A DNA stretch of 64,000 nt from Phaeosaccion multiseriatum (lineage: Eukaryota > Ochrophyta, other classes). This document shows positions 45,198 through 55,448 of the stretch, piece by piece (within the stretch, counting starts at the first letter, position 1; each line of letters opens with the position of its first letter). The notes under the pieces were generated by a model that ran no database searches, was not told the origin of the DNA, and was given only the letters and a program-made list of their open reading frames with translations. The stretch lies in the NCBI GenBank assembly GCA_965112735.1, contig OZ218953.1, positions 3,534,001 through 3,598,000 of the forward strand, given 5' to 3'. A program made the translations under genes and the position numbers.

Positions 45198-47592
45198 GGT
45201 GGCATGAGTATGAGCATGAGCAGCGGAGACAGCTACCTAGATGTGTACCTGGATGTGTACGGCACCCCTGCCCCTTCCGCCTCGAGCGCTGACGGCATGC
45301 CGGGGGAGGGGGGCGAGTTGAGCCCCTCCGCACAGAACCTGATGGCTCTGGTGCTGCTGCTGTTGATATCCCCCTTCTGCCTCTTGTCCTCCCTGGACAA
45401 GCTCAAGGCGGCGTCGCTGGGTTGCGTCGCTTCCATCATGCTCCTCGCCGCAGCCGTCCTCACAAGGTGAGAGAGAGGTGGGGCAGAGGGACACTCTCTC
45501 GTTGAGGATTGAGGGGCGTGGGTGCGTGCGTGGGTGCGTGCGTGCGTGCGTCTATCCCCCCATCAAAAGCCAACATCTGAACCCCACGCCCGAACCCTTC
45601 CTGACACCCCTGTGACCCTTCCTGACCCTTCCTGGCTCCCGTCCTGACACCATCCTGACCTCCGTCCTCACCCCTCTGTACCTCCCATCCAGAGCGGTGG
45701 GGACCTGCCGGAACGCGACGGACGTGCCGTGGGGACATGCGCTGAGCGGCCCGCGGGAGGGCTGGATGGGAGCGCTGCAGGGCCTTCCCATCTTCGTGTG
45801 TGCCTTCGTGTGCCACTTCAATGTCTTGGTGAGCTCATGTACTGTCCAACTTGACTTCTCCCTCCCTTAGTCCATTCCGTACCCCCCCCCCCCTCACCCC
45901 TCACCCCCTTACCTCTCCACCCTCTCTCTCTCTCTCTCTGTCTCGGCGGTGACGCCAATGCTGGCTTTTACTCTCCGCATCAAGTCTGTCCCTCTCTTCT
46001 TCCGCCCCACCCCTCACCCCCAACCCACTCTCTCTCTCAACCCGCGCACCCCCCCCCCCCACCTCCTCCCCCTTACCCGCCAGCCCCTGCACGGCGAGCT
46101 GCACCGGCCTTCGCGTCGCCGCCTGCACCGCCTCGTGCACTGGACCATGTTCAATGTAGCGATCTTCTACCTCGGGGTGGGCGTGTCGGGCTACTTCTAC
46201 GGCCTGTGCGTGGGACATCTCACGGACAACATTCTCAACGACTTTGACCCCGACGATGTGCTTGTCAACGTGGGGCGGTTGGGGCTGGTGTTGACCATCT
46301 TGCTGGGCTTTCCCCTCATGGTGGTGCCGTGCAGAGAGACCATGCTAGGCCTCTGGGCAGAGCTACGCAAGGGCAAGGGAGAGGGAGAAGGGGAGGAGGA
46401 AGGGGAGGGGAAGCAGGTAGCAGTAGAAGAGCCGCTTCTTCCTTCGCCTTCGCCTTCGCCTTCCCTCTGTGGGGCATGCGCTGCGGTTGCGCTGGCGGCG
46501 GGTGGGGACAACGGGGGAGGCCTCGCGAGGGCCAGTCTGGTGTCCTCTGAGCTCGAAGCGGGAGAGCAGGACGGAGGAGGGGGTGGCAGTGGGATTGGGG
46601 AGGTGTTCGTGTTGGCGGGAACCGAGGGGGGTGGACGGCACCCAATGCCGGAGGAGGAGGAGGAGGAGGAGGACGGGCATGTGTGTCAGCAGTGCGGCGT
46701 GTCCATTGCCGTCATGGCTGGAGAGGGGGTGGAATATGTGGCAGCGAGGGAGGAAAGCGGCCCTTTGGTGGCAGCGTCGCTGCGTAAGAGCGGGGGCGGT
46801 GGCGATGGTGGTGGTGGTGGCAGGGCATGGGGCGGCAGGAGGTGGTTGGGATGGAGGAGGGGGAGGGGCGGCGCGGTAGAGAAGCGTGGCATGGGTGCTC
46901 GGCAAGAAGGAGACGGCCTCAAGGAGCCCTTGCTGGGCAGGGGAGACGATATCGAGAGGGAGGGGGGGCAGGAGCTTGAGGAGAGAAGAGCTCCCGTGGG
47001 CTGGGGAGAGGAGGGAAAAGACGGCTTGAGGGAGGATGCAAGTGACTCCTTGAGCGACAGTACCGACAGCAGCATGAGCCGCGGGGCGAGTTTCCCCCGT
47101 GAGGCGAAGGACAGGACCTTGGGCTCGTTGCTCGCGCCCGACATACTCATGGAGAGGGGCGAGGGCAGCGACGGGGGCGGCGATGGCTATGGGGATGGCA
47201 GTGGACGTGTCATTGCCTTCTCTGGGCAGGGGATGAAGGGGAAGGGGGAGGAGGAGCAGCAAGAAACAGCAGCACCCCCCCCGTCTCCCCCCTCCTCCAT
47301 GCTCGTCCATGTGGCCTTGACCTATGCAATCCTGCTGACGGTGGTGGGCCTGGCCTCTGTGCTGACGAGGGTCACGGACGTGTGGGGGCTGCTGGGGAGC
47401 AGCTTCAACACGCTCGTGGCCTTTGTCATTCCGTGCGCTTGCTACCTCAAGATTCGCAAGTACCACCGCCCGAGGAAGGGCAAGCGCTTCCACTATGTGC
47501 GCAAGCGGATGGCGAGGATCCTATTGTGGAGCTCGACCGTGCTGGGCATTGTATGCTTCGCCAATCAGCTCTATGTAATGGCCAGCAGGTAG
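44271..47592 (+). CDS. SLC38/AAAP-family amino-acid transporter with large cytosolic insertion
   Basis: Exons 44271-44379, 44522-44639, 44834-44909, 45054-45466, 45693-45828 and 46084-47592 give 786 residues in phase. The N-terminus shows the family signature: LVSTIIGGGVLSLPFALQRGG in the first membrane helix, then IPGIVLLLVVAVASDFSVY. VIIISVTYVPAVAYTILLRD and LMALVLLLLISPFCLLSSLDKL follow, then LPIFVCAFVCHFNVLPLHGEL with the conserved Asn, and late helices ...VALTYAILLTVVGLASVLTRV and GSSFNTLVAFVIPCACYL. About 10-11 membrane helices are expected. Two additions are atypical: a Ser/Gly loop after helix 5, and a roughly 300-residue acidic/Gly insertion (about 46360-47290) between late helices. 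Members move neutral or basic amino acids across plasma or vacuolar membranes; substrate and membrane cannot be assigned. It is divergently arranged with SEC24. Confidence 0.88.
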
Positions 47593-47739
47593 TAAGGAAT
47601 GTGGAATTTGAAGGGAGAGTTGGTGTGGGTTGTAAATAACGTAACCAAGACAAGTTTGTTCCAGCGGAAAAAGCCCCCATCCCTCGCTTCCTCTTCGCCT
47701 CCTTTGGCCCTTTGAGGTCGTGAGGCCCTCCTCAGAGTG

Positions 47740-47799
47740 TCACCAGATGGCTCACCAGATGGCTCACCAGATGGCTCACCAGATGGCTCACCAGATGGC
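47740..47799. repeat. Five perfect 12-bp units carrying a stop codon
   Basis: Five consecutive copies of TCACCAGATGGC. On the minus strand each unit reads Ala-Ile-Trp-stop in frame with the coiled-coil gene; the gene ends in the first unit (stop at 47790-47788), leaving four further copies in the 3' UTR. Confidence 0.9.
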
Positions 47800-50700
47800 C
47801 TGCTTGCGCCTCATGTCAGCAAGGCGCTGCCTATGCCTCCACTTGATGCGGCGTTCCGTGACCACATTTAGGTCCACGCCGGTGGCCAGCTGGTGCTGGT
47901 ACAGGCGCTCCATCCACGCGTCTGTTTCCTCTCCCGACTGGGGGAGAGCGTCCATCTGTCGCAGCACCTCCAGTAAGGAAGGGACGTAGTCCGGGATGTG
48001 CTTAAACTGCGCCACCAACTGCGAGGAGCAGACGGGAGGGAGGTCGACAGAAGGAGGGGGGGGGAGGAGAAGGAGGGAGCGAGACAGGGAGGGGGGGGGG
48101 GAGAGCCGAGTCAAGCAGTTGAGAAAGGACATTGCATTTCCAGCCCCCCACCCCGGGGTACGTTGCAGCCCCGGTGCAGAGGGAGGGCGGCCGCTCGCCC
48201 CGACCCCCCAACCCTTGAGTGCCGCTGTCCTCCTCCTCCTCCTCCTCCTCCTCCTCCTCCTCCTCCTCCTCCTCCTCCTCCTCCTCCTCCTCCTCCTCCT
48301 CCTCCTCCTCCTCCTCCTCCTCCTCCTCCTCCTCCTCCTCCTCCTCCTCCTCCTCCTCCTCCTCCTCCTCCTCCTCCTCCTCCTCCTCCTCCTCCTCCTC
48401 CTCCTCCTCCTCCTCCTCCTCCTCCTCCTCCTCCTCCTCCTCCTCCTCCTCCTCCTCCTCCTCCTCCTCCTCCTCCTCCTCCTCCTCCTCCTCCTCCTCC
48501 TCCTCCTCCTCCTCCTCCTCCTCCTCCTCCTCCTCCTCCTCCTCCTCCTCCTCCTCCTCCTCCTCCTCCTCCTCCTCCTCCTCCTCCTCCTCCTCCTCCT
48601 CCTCCTCCTCCTCCTCCTCCTCCTCCTCCTCCTCCTCCTCCTCCTCCTCCTCCTCCTCCTCCTCCTCCTCCTCCTCCTCCTCCTCCTCCTCCTCCTCCTC
48701 CTCCTCCTCCTCCTCCTCCTCCTCCTCCTCCTCCTCCTCCTCCTCCTCCTCCTCCTCCTCCTCCTCCTCCTCCTCCTCCTCCTCCTCCTCCTCCTCCTCC
48801 TCCTCCTCCTCCTCCTCCTCCTCCTCCTCCTCCTCCTCCTCCTCCTCCTCCTCCTCCTCCTCCTCCTCCTCCTCCTCCTCCTCCGCCTCCCCGTCCTTAC
48901 CTGCGCGTTGTCCCCCAAGAAGGCGAGCATGCTTTTCTCCGTCCACGTGTTGGGGGGCGGTACGTACAGGCTCTCCGCCGCAGCGTCTGCGGGGTCCTCT
49001 CTACCGCCCATGTTCGACCTCTTGCCCTTGCCCTTGCCCTTCTTACTGTCGTCGTCTTGGTCTTGTCGGCGGTGCTCGTCTCCGACGCTCCAGCCGGCCG
49101 CGTGATACTTGCCGAGTTGGTATTTGAGAAGAACGTCCTGCATGGTGCCCCATTCGCCAGGGGTGGAGCCGATCCCCTGGCACAGCCTACGGCAGGACGA
49201 GGCCGAGCGCGAAGGGCGGAGGGAGGGAGGGAGGGAGGAGACAGAGAGAAGGAGAGAGAGAGGGAAACAATGGGACAGACAGTCACAGACAGACCGTGAG
49301 GCGGGGTATTCCTAAGCAGTGCTGCCCCTCCCCTCGCCCCCCCCCGACTCCTGTGACGCACCACTGCCATCCGCCGGTGACGTTCTGCAGCTGCTCTGCG
49401 GCTCGCGGTTCCTCCCTTACGAGCGTCCACATCATCTGCGCCCCTTGGACTTGAAGTTCGGTTTCGCCGAGGAGACGCTTCATCGTGTGCAGCACAGTCA
49501 CGATCTGAGGGGAGGGGCAGGAGGCAGGAGCAGGTAGAAGCAGGGGCGGGGGCAGGGGAAGGAGGCGGGGGGGGGGGGACGGGGGGCGGGCCGTTCGAGT
49601 TCAGCGCTTTGCTTTCGACCGGGAGGGAGGGACGTGTGCACCAACACGAAGTGCGCGTTTTGGGGGTACATGCTTCTCTCTCCAGTCAGACGGTCAGTCA
49701 GTCAGTCAGTCAGTCAGTCAGTCAGTCAGTCAGACATTCAGTACAGTCAGTCGGACAGTCAGTCAGTCAGTCAGTCAGTCAGTAACGGGCCCTTCTGCTC
49801 CTCACCCCATCGAGCTTCTGCACTTGGTGCCTGCCCTTGGCGGAGGAGCAGCCCAGGAGGAGCACACGTAGACTCGTGACCAGCACCGCAGAGTTGGCCT
49901 CGTAGCGCTGCATCATCTTCAGAGCCTACGAGAGACATGCACGACAGGCAAGACAGGCAAGACAGGCAAGACAGGCAAGACAGGCAAGAGTGGGGCATGA
50001 ATACGCGTAGCAGAGAGGCGTCCACCTGCTTTGAAGCGTGCTTTGAAGCGATGTACTCGTCTACCAGAGGGGGTGGGGACTCGTCTCGGACCACGGCAGA
50101 GCTTCACCAAGCACTCTCCCTCCCACCCTCCCATCACACACAGAGCCAAGCCGTGTCGCCGCAGAACAAGGAAAAGCGGGGGCGCGGTGGCCAGAAGAGT
50201 AGGGGGAGACTTCCTCTCTCACACGAATGCACGCGCGCACGCACGCACGCACCCCCCCATACACCACCAACTGTCCCTGCTTACTTGCGAGATGACGCTC
50301 TGCTTGAGGATGGTCTCCATGCCCTCTTTGGTCCGCCCCAAGAGCTCCAGCACGCTGTGCACGGCCGAGGAAGGAAGGGAGGAGGCCGCAATCGGTGAGG
50401 GAGGCAACAGACAGCGACCAGGGTGGAGGGGAGGAGGGAGGAAGGAAGGGTGGACCGCTTCAGGACATTGGGTGACTGGCTGACAGACTCGCTGCCTCCT
50501 CCGAGCCGGGCCAGGGAGGCGGTCTTGGCTGCGGGCAGAAAGGGAAGACAAATTGGGCAATATCCACACTCGGAGCCCTCACCGAAAGGCGCTGCTGACG
50601 AGGGCCGGGTTGTGCGCGTGTCTGCGGAAGGTGGACACTGTCTGCAGGCTCACGTCAAGGCTGTTGGCTGTCCGCAGGCACTGGTCAAGGCTGCTGTTGG

Positions 50701-53211
50701 TACTGTTGCCCATCGCGTCGAGGCCATCTCCGGCAGGAGGCGTGAGCCCCTCCCCAGCGCCCTCCAGCACCACTTCCAGCACCTACAGAGGGAAGGGGGG
50801 GATGGGGGGGGTAGTATAGGATGTTACTCGACAACAGGAGAGACAGGCACGAGAAAGAGGGAGAGAGAGAGGGAGAGGGAGAGAGCGAGAGCGAGAGAGC
50901 GTCCCCGCAGGCAGACATTGAGGGAGCGCCTGTCCACTCGCTCCTCCACTCCTGCACTCCTTCACTCCCTTTCTCGCTTACCTCGAGCACATGCTGGGCC
51001 TCCAAGGAGGCGTGTGGAGGCGCCTTCTTGTGCAGCGGCAGCAGCTCCCCGCACAGGGCAGCGAGGTCCACAGAGCCCTTCACCAGCTGTCGCGTCTTGG
51101 CGCCCTGGGCGAAGCACACGAGCAGCCGTAGGCCCAGATGTTGCACCGGCTGTTGAGGTGGGTGGGTGGGCGACACGAAGAGGGATACGCACGGGCACAT
51201 GCACACAGAGAGACAGAGGGGCTTGGCTCAGCTCAACAGAGAGTACCTGTACTTGCAGCTGAGAGTAACTGTACTTGCACTTGACCGTCTCAAACGCATG
51301 CAACAGCCAATCCGCGCACTCCGACACGGTTTTAGTTAGCGCTCGCGCACTCTCAAACACCGTCACCATTGGACCCCCACGCCACCCAAAGCAAACACCC
51401 CAACAATCCAGGCCCCAGGCCATCACCCAAGCTGCCCCCCTCCTCCCCTTTGGTCCGACTCGGTGCCTTAGACCCCCCCCCTCCCCTCTCTACACGCCTA
51501 GCATTCCCCCTACCTCCACCCAACCCCCCCCTCCCCCTGTCCTCACCGGCGCCTCCACGCCGTCCCTGAGTGCCTTGGCCGTGATCCACAGCCCCCCGTA
51601 GTGAGCGCTCCTCTCGCACTCTTGTTCAGACGCCTCCACCACCTTCAACACGCCGCTCAGGCAGTCCTCCAGCAGGAACACGTTGCCTTGTGTCTAAAGG
51701 GGAAGGGGAGGAAGGGAGTATAGACAGGTAGGGAGAGGCGAGGAAAGGGGAAATGGGGGAGGGGTCGTGAGGTGGCGGAGGCGGAGGAAAGGGCAAGCGC
51801 TTGGTTGTATATGAAACGGCAATGTGACGCATCTGCTGCCTTCTTCTGGCCGCACACGGTGTGTGGACTTGATACTTACGCTCTCCAACATCTTGAAGAT
51901 TGTCCGCACGTGCTGCTTCTGCACCACGGGCAGCGCGAGGCTGGAGGGCGCAATGGGAGGGGCTCTGCCGCCGGCGCTGCTGTTGGCGGGGCCGTGCGCC
52001 TCCTTCCCGTCCTCCTCCCCCTCCTCGCGCACCCTGTCCGGCAGCCCTGCGCTTTGCCTGCGCCGGAGCTCTTCCTCGGAGCGCTCCTGAGCCGCTTCTA
52101 TTTCGCTACAGGACAGAGGTAGTGGGGGGGGGGGGGGGGCGGAACACTTCCTGAGTGGCTGCTGTGGGGCCGAAAGGGGAAAACACAGAGAGCCGAAGGA
52201 GGCTTCAGGATAGGCGGAGACGAAAAGGACGGAGTTGTACGTACTTACGCACCTTCTCTCTCGTAGCAACTTCTGCCTCGCCTCCCAGCCCTTCTTCTGG
52301 TAGAAGTGCAGCGCTTGCTTGCGCGCCTCCTCTCCTCCGTCCTCGACATCGGCGTCGGAGTCTCCGCCATCTTCGTCGCCATGACTAGGGTGGGGGTGCA
52401 GGGCCTGCTTCCGGCTCTTCTCTCTCTTGTACCGCTGCCGCAGCGCCTTTCTCAGCTCGCGCGCCTCCACCGCCCTCTCCTCCCTCAGTCGGTCCAGGCT
52501 CCTCTGCTGCTCCATGACAGCGGAGCGCTGCGTGCGGGCCGCAAAGCTCGGGCAGTGTGTGGTGAAGTGCTGCCGGTCGCCGCAACACGTCCACAAGCCA
52601 GTGCGTCTGCACTTGATTCCCGCCACCATCTCCGTCTGAATCCAATGTCCCGTGTGCATGAGCCACGGAGAGGGCATGCTGCTACCCATGGCGGTGGAGG
52701 AAGAGAGGGAGGAGGACGGCTGGGCCAGAGGCCTCGCGGTAATGTACTCTTTGCCTCTAGTGCGCTGCGGGGATGTCGGGGAGAGGGAGGAAGACCCCAG
52801 CGACGATGACATATCATCGCTGTCGTCGTCCGACCCGTGGACGGTGTCTCCATCCTCTCTCAGCTCCCTCTCTATTCTCTTTCGTCGCTTCTCCTCTCGC
52901 TCTCTCCTCCTCTCCTCCCGCTCGGCTTGGCGCTTGGCACGCTCCTCCGCCACTCTCGCTTCCTCCAGCCGGAGCCGCTCCTCCTTGTTCTCCTTCCTCA
53001 CCGCGAGCGCCTCGCACAGCACTCCCGCCCTCTTCCGGGACAGCGCCTGAAGCTCCTCCGCAGTCCACTTCTTCTTGGCCGGGGCAGCTCCTGGCGGCCT
53101 CGGCCTCTTGCCGGGGGAGTGCGATTTGCCATCCTGAAAGTCCAGGTGGTGGTGGTGCGCGTAGTGCAGATCATCCTTGAGGCGAGTCGGGCTCAGGCCC
53201 TCCTTCCTCAT
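47788..53211 (-). CDS. Coiled-coil plus helical-repeat (armadillo-like) protein of unknown function
   Basis: Eleven exons in phase (high to low): 53211-52253, 52105-51880, 51693-51547, ~51351-51247, 51149-50982, 50782-50583, 50354-50285, 49925-49806, 49504-49362, 49186-48901, 48018-47788; 884 residues. The first third is basic with long charged helices (ERAKRQAEREERRREREEK) and a Cys/His-containing patch (GLWTCCGDRQHFTTHCPSF). From about residue 390 the small exons encode successive amphipathic helices of the armadillo/HEAT sort (HVRTIFKMLES, QHLGLRLLVCFAQGAK, VLEVVLEGAGE, LKMMQRYEANSAVLVTSLRVLLLG, IVTVLHTMKRLLGETE). The end is LVAQFKHIPDYVPSLLEVLRQ plus a basic tail. I do not recognise the family. 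The start at 53211 is the first ATG after a CT-rich leader. The last intron (48900-48019) contains the giant CCT/AGG tract. The exon 4 start is uncertain. Confidence 0.75.
48228..48884. repeat. Giant (CCT)n / (AGG)n trinucleotide tract, about 219 units
   Basis: About 657 bp of nearly uninterrupted CCT units, inside the last intron (48900-48019, minus strand) of the coiled-coil/helical-repeat gene. In the transcript it is a purine-only AGG run beginning about 17 nt after the 5' splice site. The apparent poly-Pro, poly-Ser, poly-Leu, poly-Arg and poly-Glu frames across it are artefacts of the repeat. Array length may be affected by assembly. Confidence 0.95.
49683..49784. repeat. (CAGT)n tract in intron
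   Basis: CAGT array in intron 49805-49505 of the coiled-coil/helical-repeat gene. Confidence 0.9.
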
Positions 53212-53516
53212 CAAGAGAGAGAAGAGAGAGAGAAGGGAAGAATGAAATAAAGCCCCCCGGATTCCTAATTTCCATTTTTCAATCAATTTTGTAACCCCCC
53301 TTTTGTTGACTTACTAAGTTTCCTAAGGGAGGAGAGAGCCGGCCTCAAACAAAAAGCCAACAAAAACCCTTGCTAACCCCCTTCCCGAGTGGCAAAGGGG
53401 AGACAGCGGACTCGGAGTCCTTGAGATCCACACCCGCTTCCCCCCCTGTGCCTGCGGCGGAGTAGATAAAGAGGAGCCGTTTTTTTGTGGCGGAGCGGAG
53501 AGCGGCTCGAGAGAGA
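53212..53516. promoter_or_regulatory. Divergent promoter region, coiled-coil gene (-) / PTOX (+)
   Basis: Only about 305 bp separate the two start codons, so regulatory sequence is probably shared. TAGATAAAG at about 53463 lies 50 bp before the PTOX ATG. Confidence 0.4.
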
Positions 53517-54965
53517 ATGAAGCTCGGCTTGGCGTGTGCGGTGGTGTCTGCGGTGACCCTCCAGGCTTCGGGCTTCGTCGTTCCGTCAGGACTCGTTGGT
53601 CTTCGCCCCTCTGCGCCGAAGGTAGATCAGAGGAGCGCAAGCGCGAGAAGAATTGGGCAGCTCTCGATGGTGTCCTCCTTCCCGGAAGCGGGTCCCGAAG
53701 ACTGGCGGAGCGACGCGGCCAAGTGGGGCGTGGGGATGGCCAAGGGAGCCATGGATCAGGTGTTCGCTGGGGAGGGCCGAGACTACGCTCGCTTCTACGC
53801 GCTGGAGGTGATCGCGCGAGTGCCCTACTTTTCGTACCTGACGGTGCTGCACCTCTATCAGTCGCTTGGGCAGCGCGGCAAGGCCAAGGTGCTCAAGACG
53901 CACTTCGCAGAGACCTTCAATGAGGAGGTAGGTGGGTGGGTGGGTGGGTCAACGTGGGTGTATGGGCGGTGGTCACTTTCCACTGCCGTCGTGATCGTTC
54001 CGTCTAGGGCATGCACACCCTAGCATTGTCCCCCGCGCATGCCCAGACATATCTATGCCCAACTCACCAGAGACTGTCTGTATGACTATATGTCTGTCTG
54101 TGTCCCTCCCCTCTGCGCGGCCCAGATCCACTGCGAGGTGATGGAGGAGCTGGGGGGCAGCATGCTGTTCAAGGACCGCTTCTTCGCGCAGCATCTCGCG
54201 GTGGGCTACTTCTTCCTCGGTAAGCAAAAGGCGGGAGCGTATGGGGCAAGCAGGCAGGCCGGGGGGGGCGGGGGACTCGAAGCGAGTGCCGCGGCCCTGT
54301 CTGAAGGTCTTCTTTAAACATTCCTTCTCCCCTGCTGGGTTGGCGGCCTGCTTACTTGTCGTCTACCCCCCCCCCCCCCCCTTGGCCCGCTCTCCCCTGC
54401 GTCTCAGCGATACTACTGTACCTACTCAACCCGACGGTGGCGTATCACCTCAACCAGCACGTAGAGGAGCACGCTTTCCTCACGTACGACGCCTTCCTGA
54501 AGGAGAACGGGGAGGAGCTCAAGAAGCAGCCTCCCCTGGCCCTCGCCAAAGAGTACTACGAGAAGGGTGAGTGGTCGGACATGGGAGAGGGGGAAAGGGA
54601 GGGAGGCAAATAACCCGATACGAAACTCGCTTGAGGTGTGTCCTCTCCGGTATGTATTACTTGTTGTCATACCGTAAGAGGCTGGGGGCCAGAGCGGAAG
54701 GCGTATGGGCACAACCAACGCGTGACTGCTCTCGCCTCCAGGCCCGCGGCTTCTGACCGTTGCCTGGTCTCCCCCACCCCCCTCTCCTACCGCAGACGAG
54801 CTGTACTGCATGAACAGCTTGCTCTGCGGCAGTGGAGAGGAGCGGCGCAGACCCCAGATCGAGTCCCTATATGACGTTTTCGATGCCATCCGGGCAGACG
54901 AGATGGAGCACGTAAAGACCATGGTGCACCTGCAAAAGCTCAGCAGCGCCGACGGCTGGAAGTGA
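53517..54965 (+). CDS. PTOX: Plastid terminal oxidase (plastoquinol oxidase, AOX superfamily)
   Basis: Exons 53517-53927, 54126-54219, 54408-54566 and 54796-54965 join in phase to 277 residues. The N-terminus (MKLGLACAVVSAVTLQASGFVVPSG) looks like a signal peptide ending at an ASxF-like site, then a Ser/Arg-rich stretch, as in bipartite plastid presequences of secondary-plastid algae. The mature part has the di-iron ligands: Glu97 in LEVIARVPYFSY, the first ExxH in NEEIHCEVMEELGG (Glu136, His139), Glu in VEEHAFLTY, and the second ExxH in DEMEHVKTM. SLYDVFDAIR is typical of PTOX rather than mitochondrial AOX. PTOX oxidises plastoquinol with O2 in chlororespiration and carotenoid desaturation. 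The first motif reads NEEIH where most PTOX have NELHH, but both metal-binding residues remain. It is divergent from the coiled-coil gene, about 305 bp away. Confidence 0.92.
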
Positions 54966-55448
54966 AAGTGACGCAGCAGCAGGAGGAGAAGGAGGAAGGG
55001 AGGGAAGAGGAGCATGGCAGCATTCTTTTGTATCTTACGTGTAAATTTTGTTCTCTAGTTGGTTTTTGAGTAAGCCGTTCTTAGCGAGCACTGGTTGTTC
55101 GCAAGTCCGCACTCACGCTCGGGAAGTTATATGTACATCCCGTTTGGACTTCTTGGTTTGGGAGTCACACGGCACGCGAGTGCTCTCATCGCCCGCCCCC
55201 CCGTGCTCCATTCCGAAGAAGCACTTATTTTTGGTCCCCAAGTGGGAAAGCTCCATCGCCCCGTCGCCGGCCAATACTACCGAGGGCGGCCCATGATCTT
55301 ACCCACATGCGTCCCCAGCGTAAAATGTTTGTTACTGTAACTCTCAGTAATTCATAAATCTCTACATAACCCCTATCCCCTGTTCCTTGTAAACAGCCGC
55401 CAAGAACCCCATCGAAGGCCACATAGGCAGACATCCCTGCATGCCTCT
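54966..55448. other. Convergent 3' flanks of PTOX and the DUF1279 gene
   Basis: About 480 bp, AT-richer than the coding regions, with no supportable gene. Presumably both 3' UTRs. Confidence 0.6.

Noticed and set aside
47996-49299. Very long poly-Leu, poly-Pro, poly-Ser, poly-Arg and poly-Glu reading frames
   Set aside because: They are all translations of the (CCT)n/(AGG)n tract, which lies in an intron of the minus-strand gene with good GT-AG borders at 48900 and 48019.
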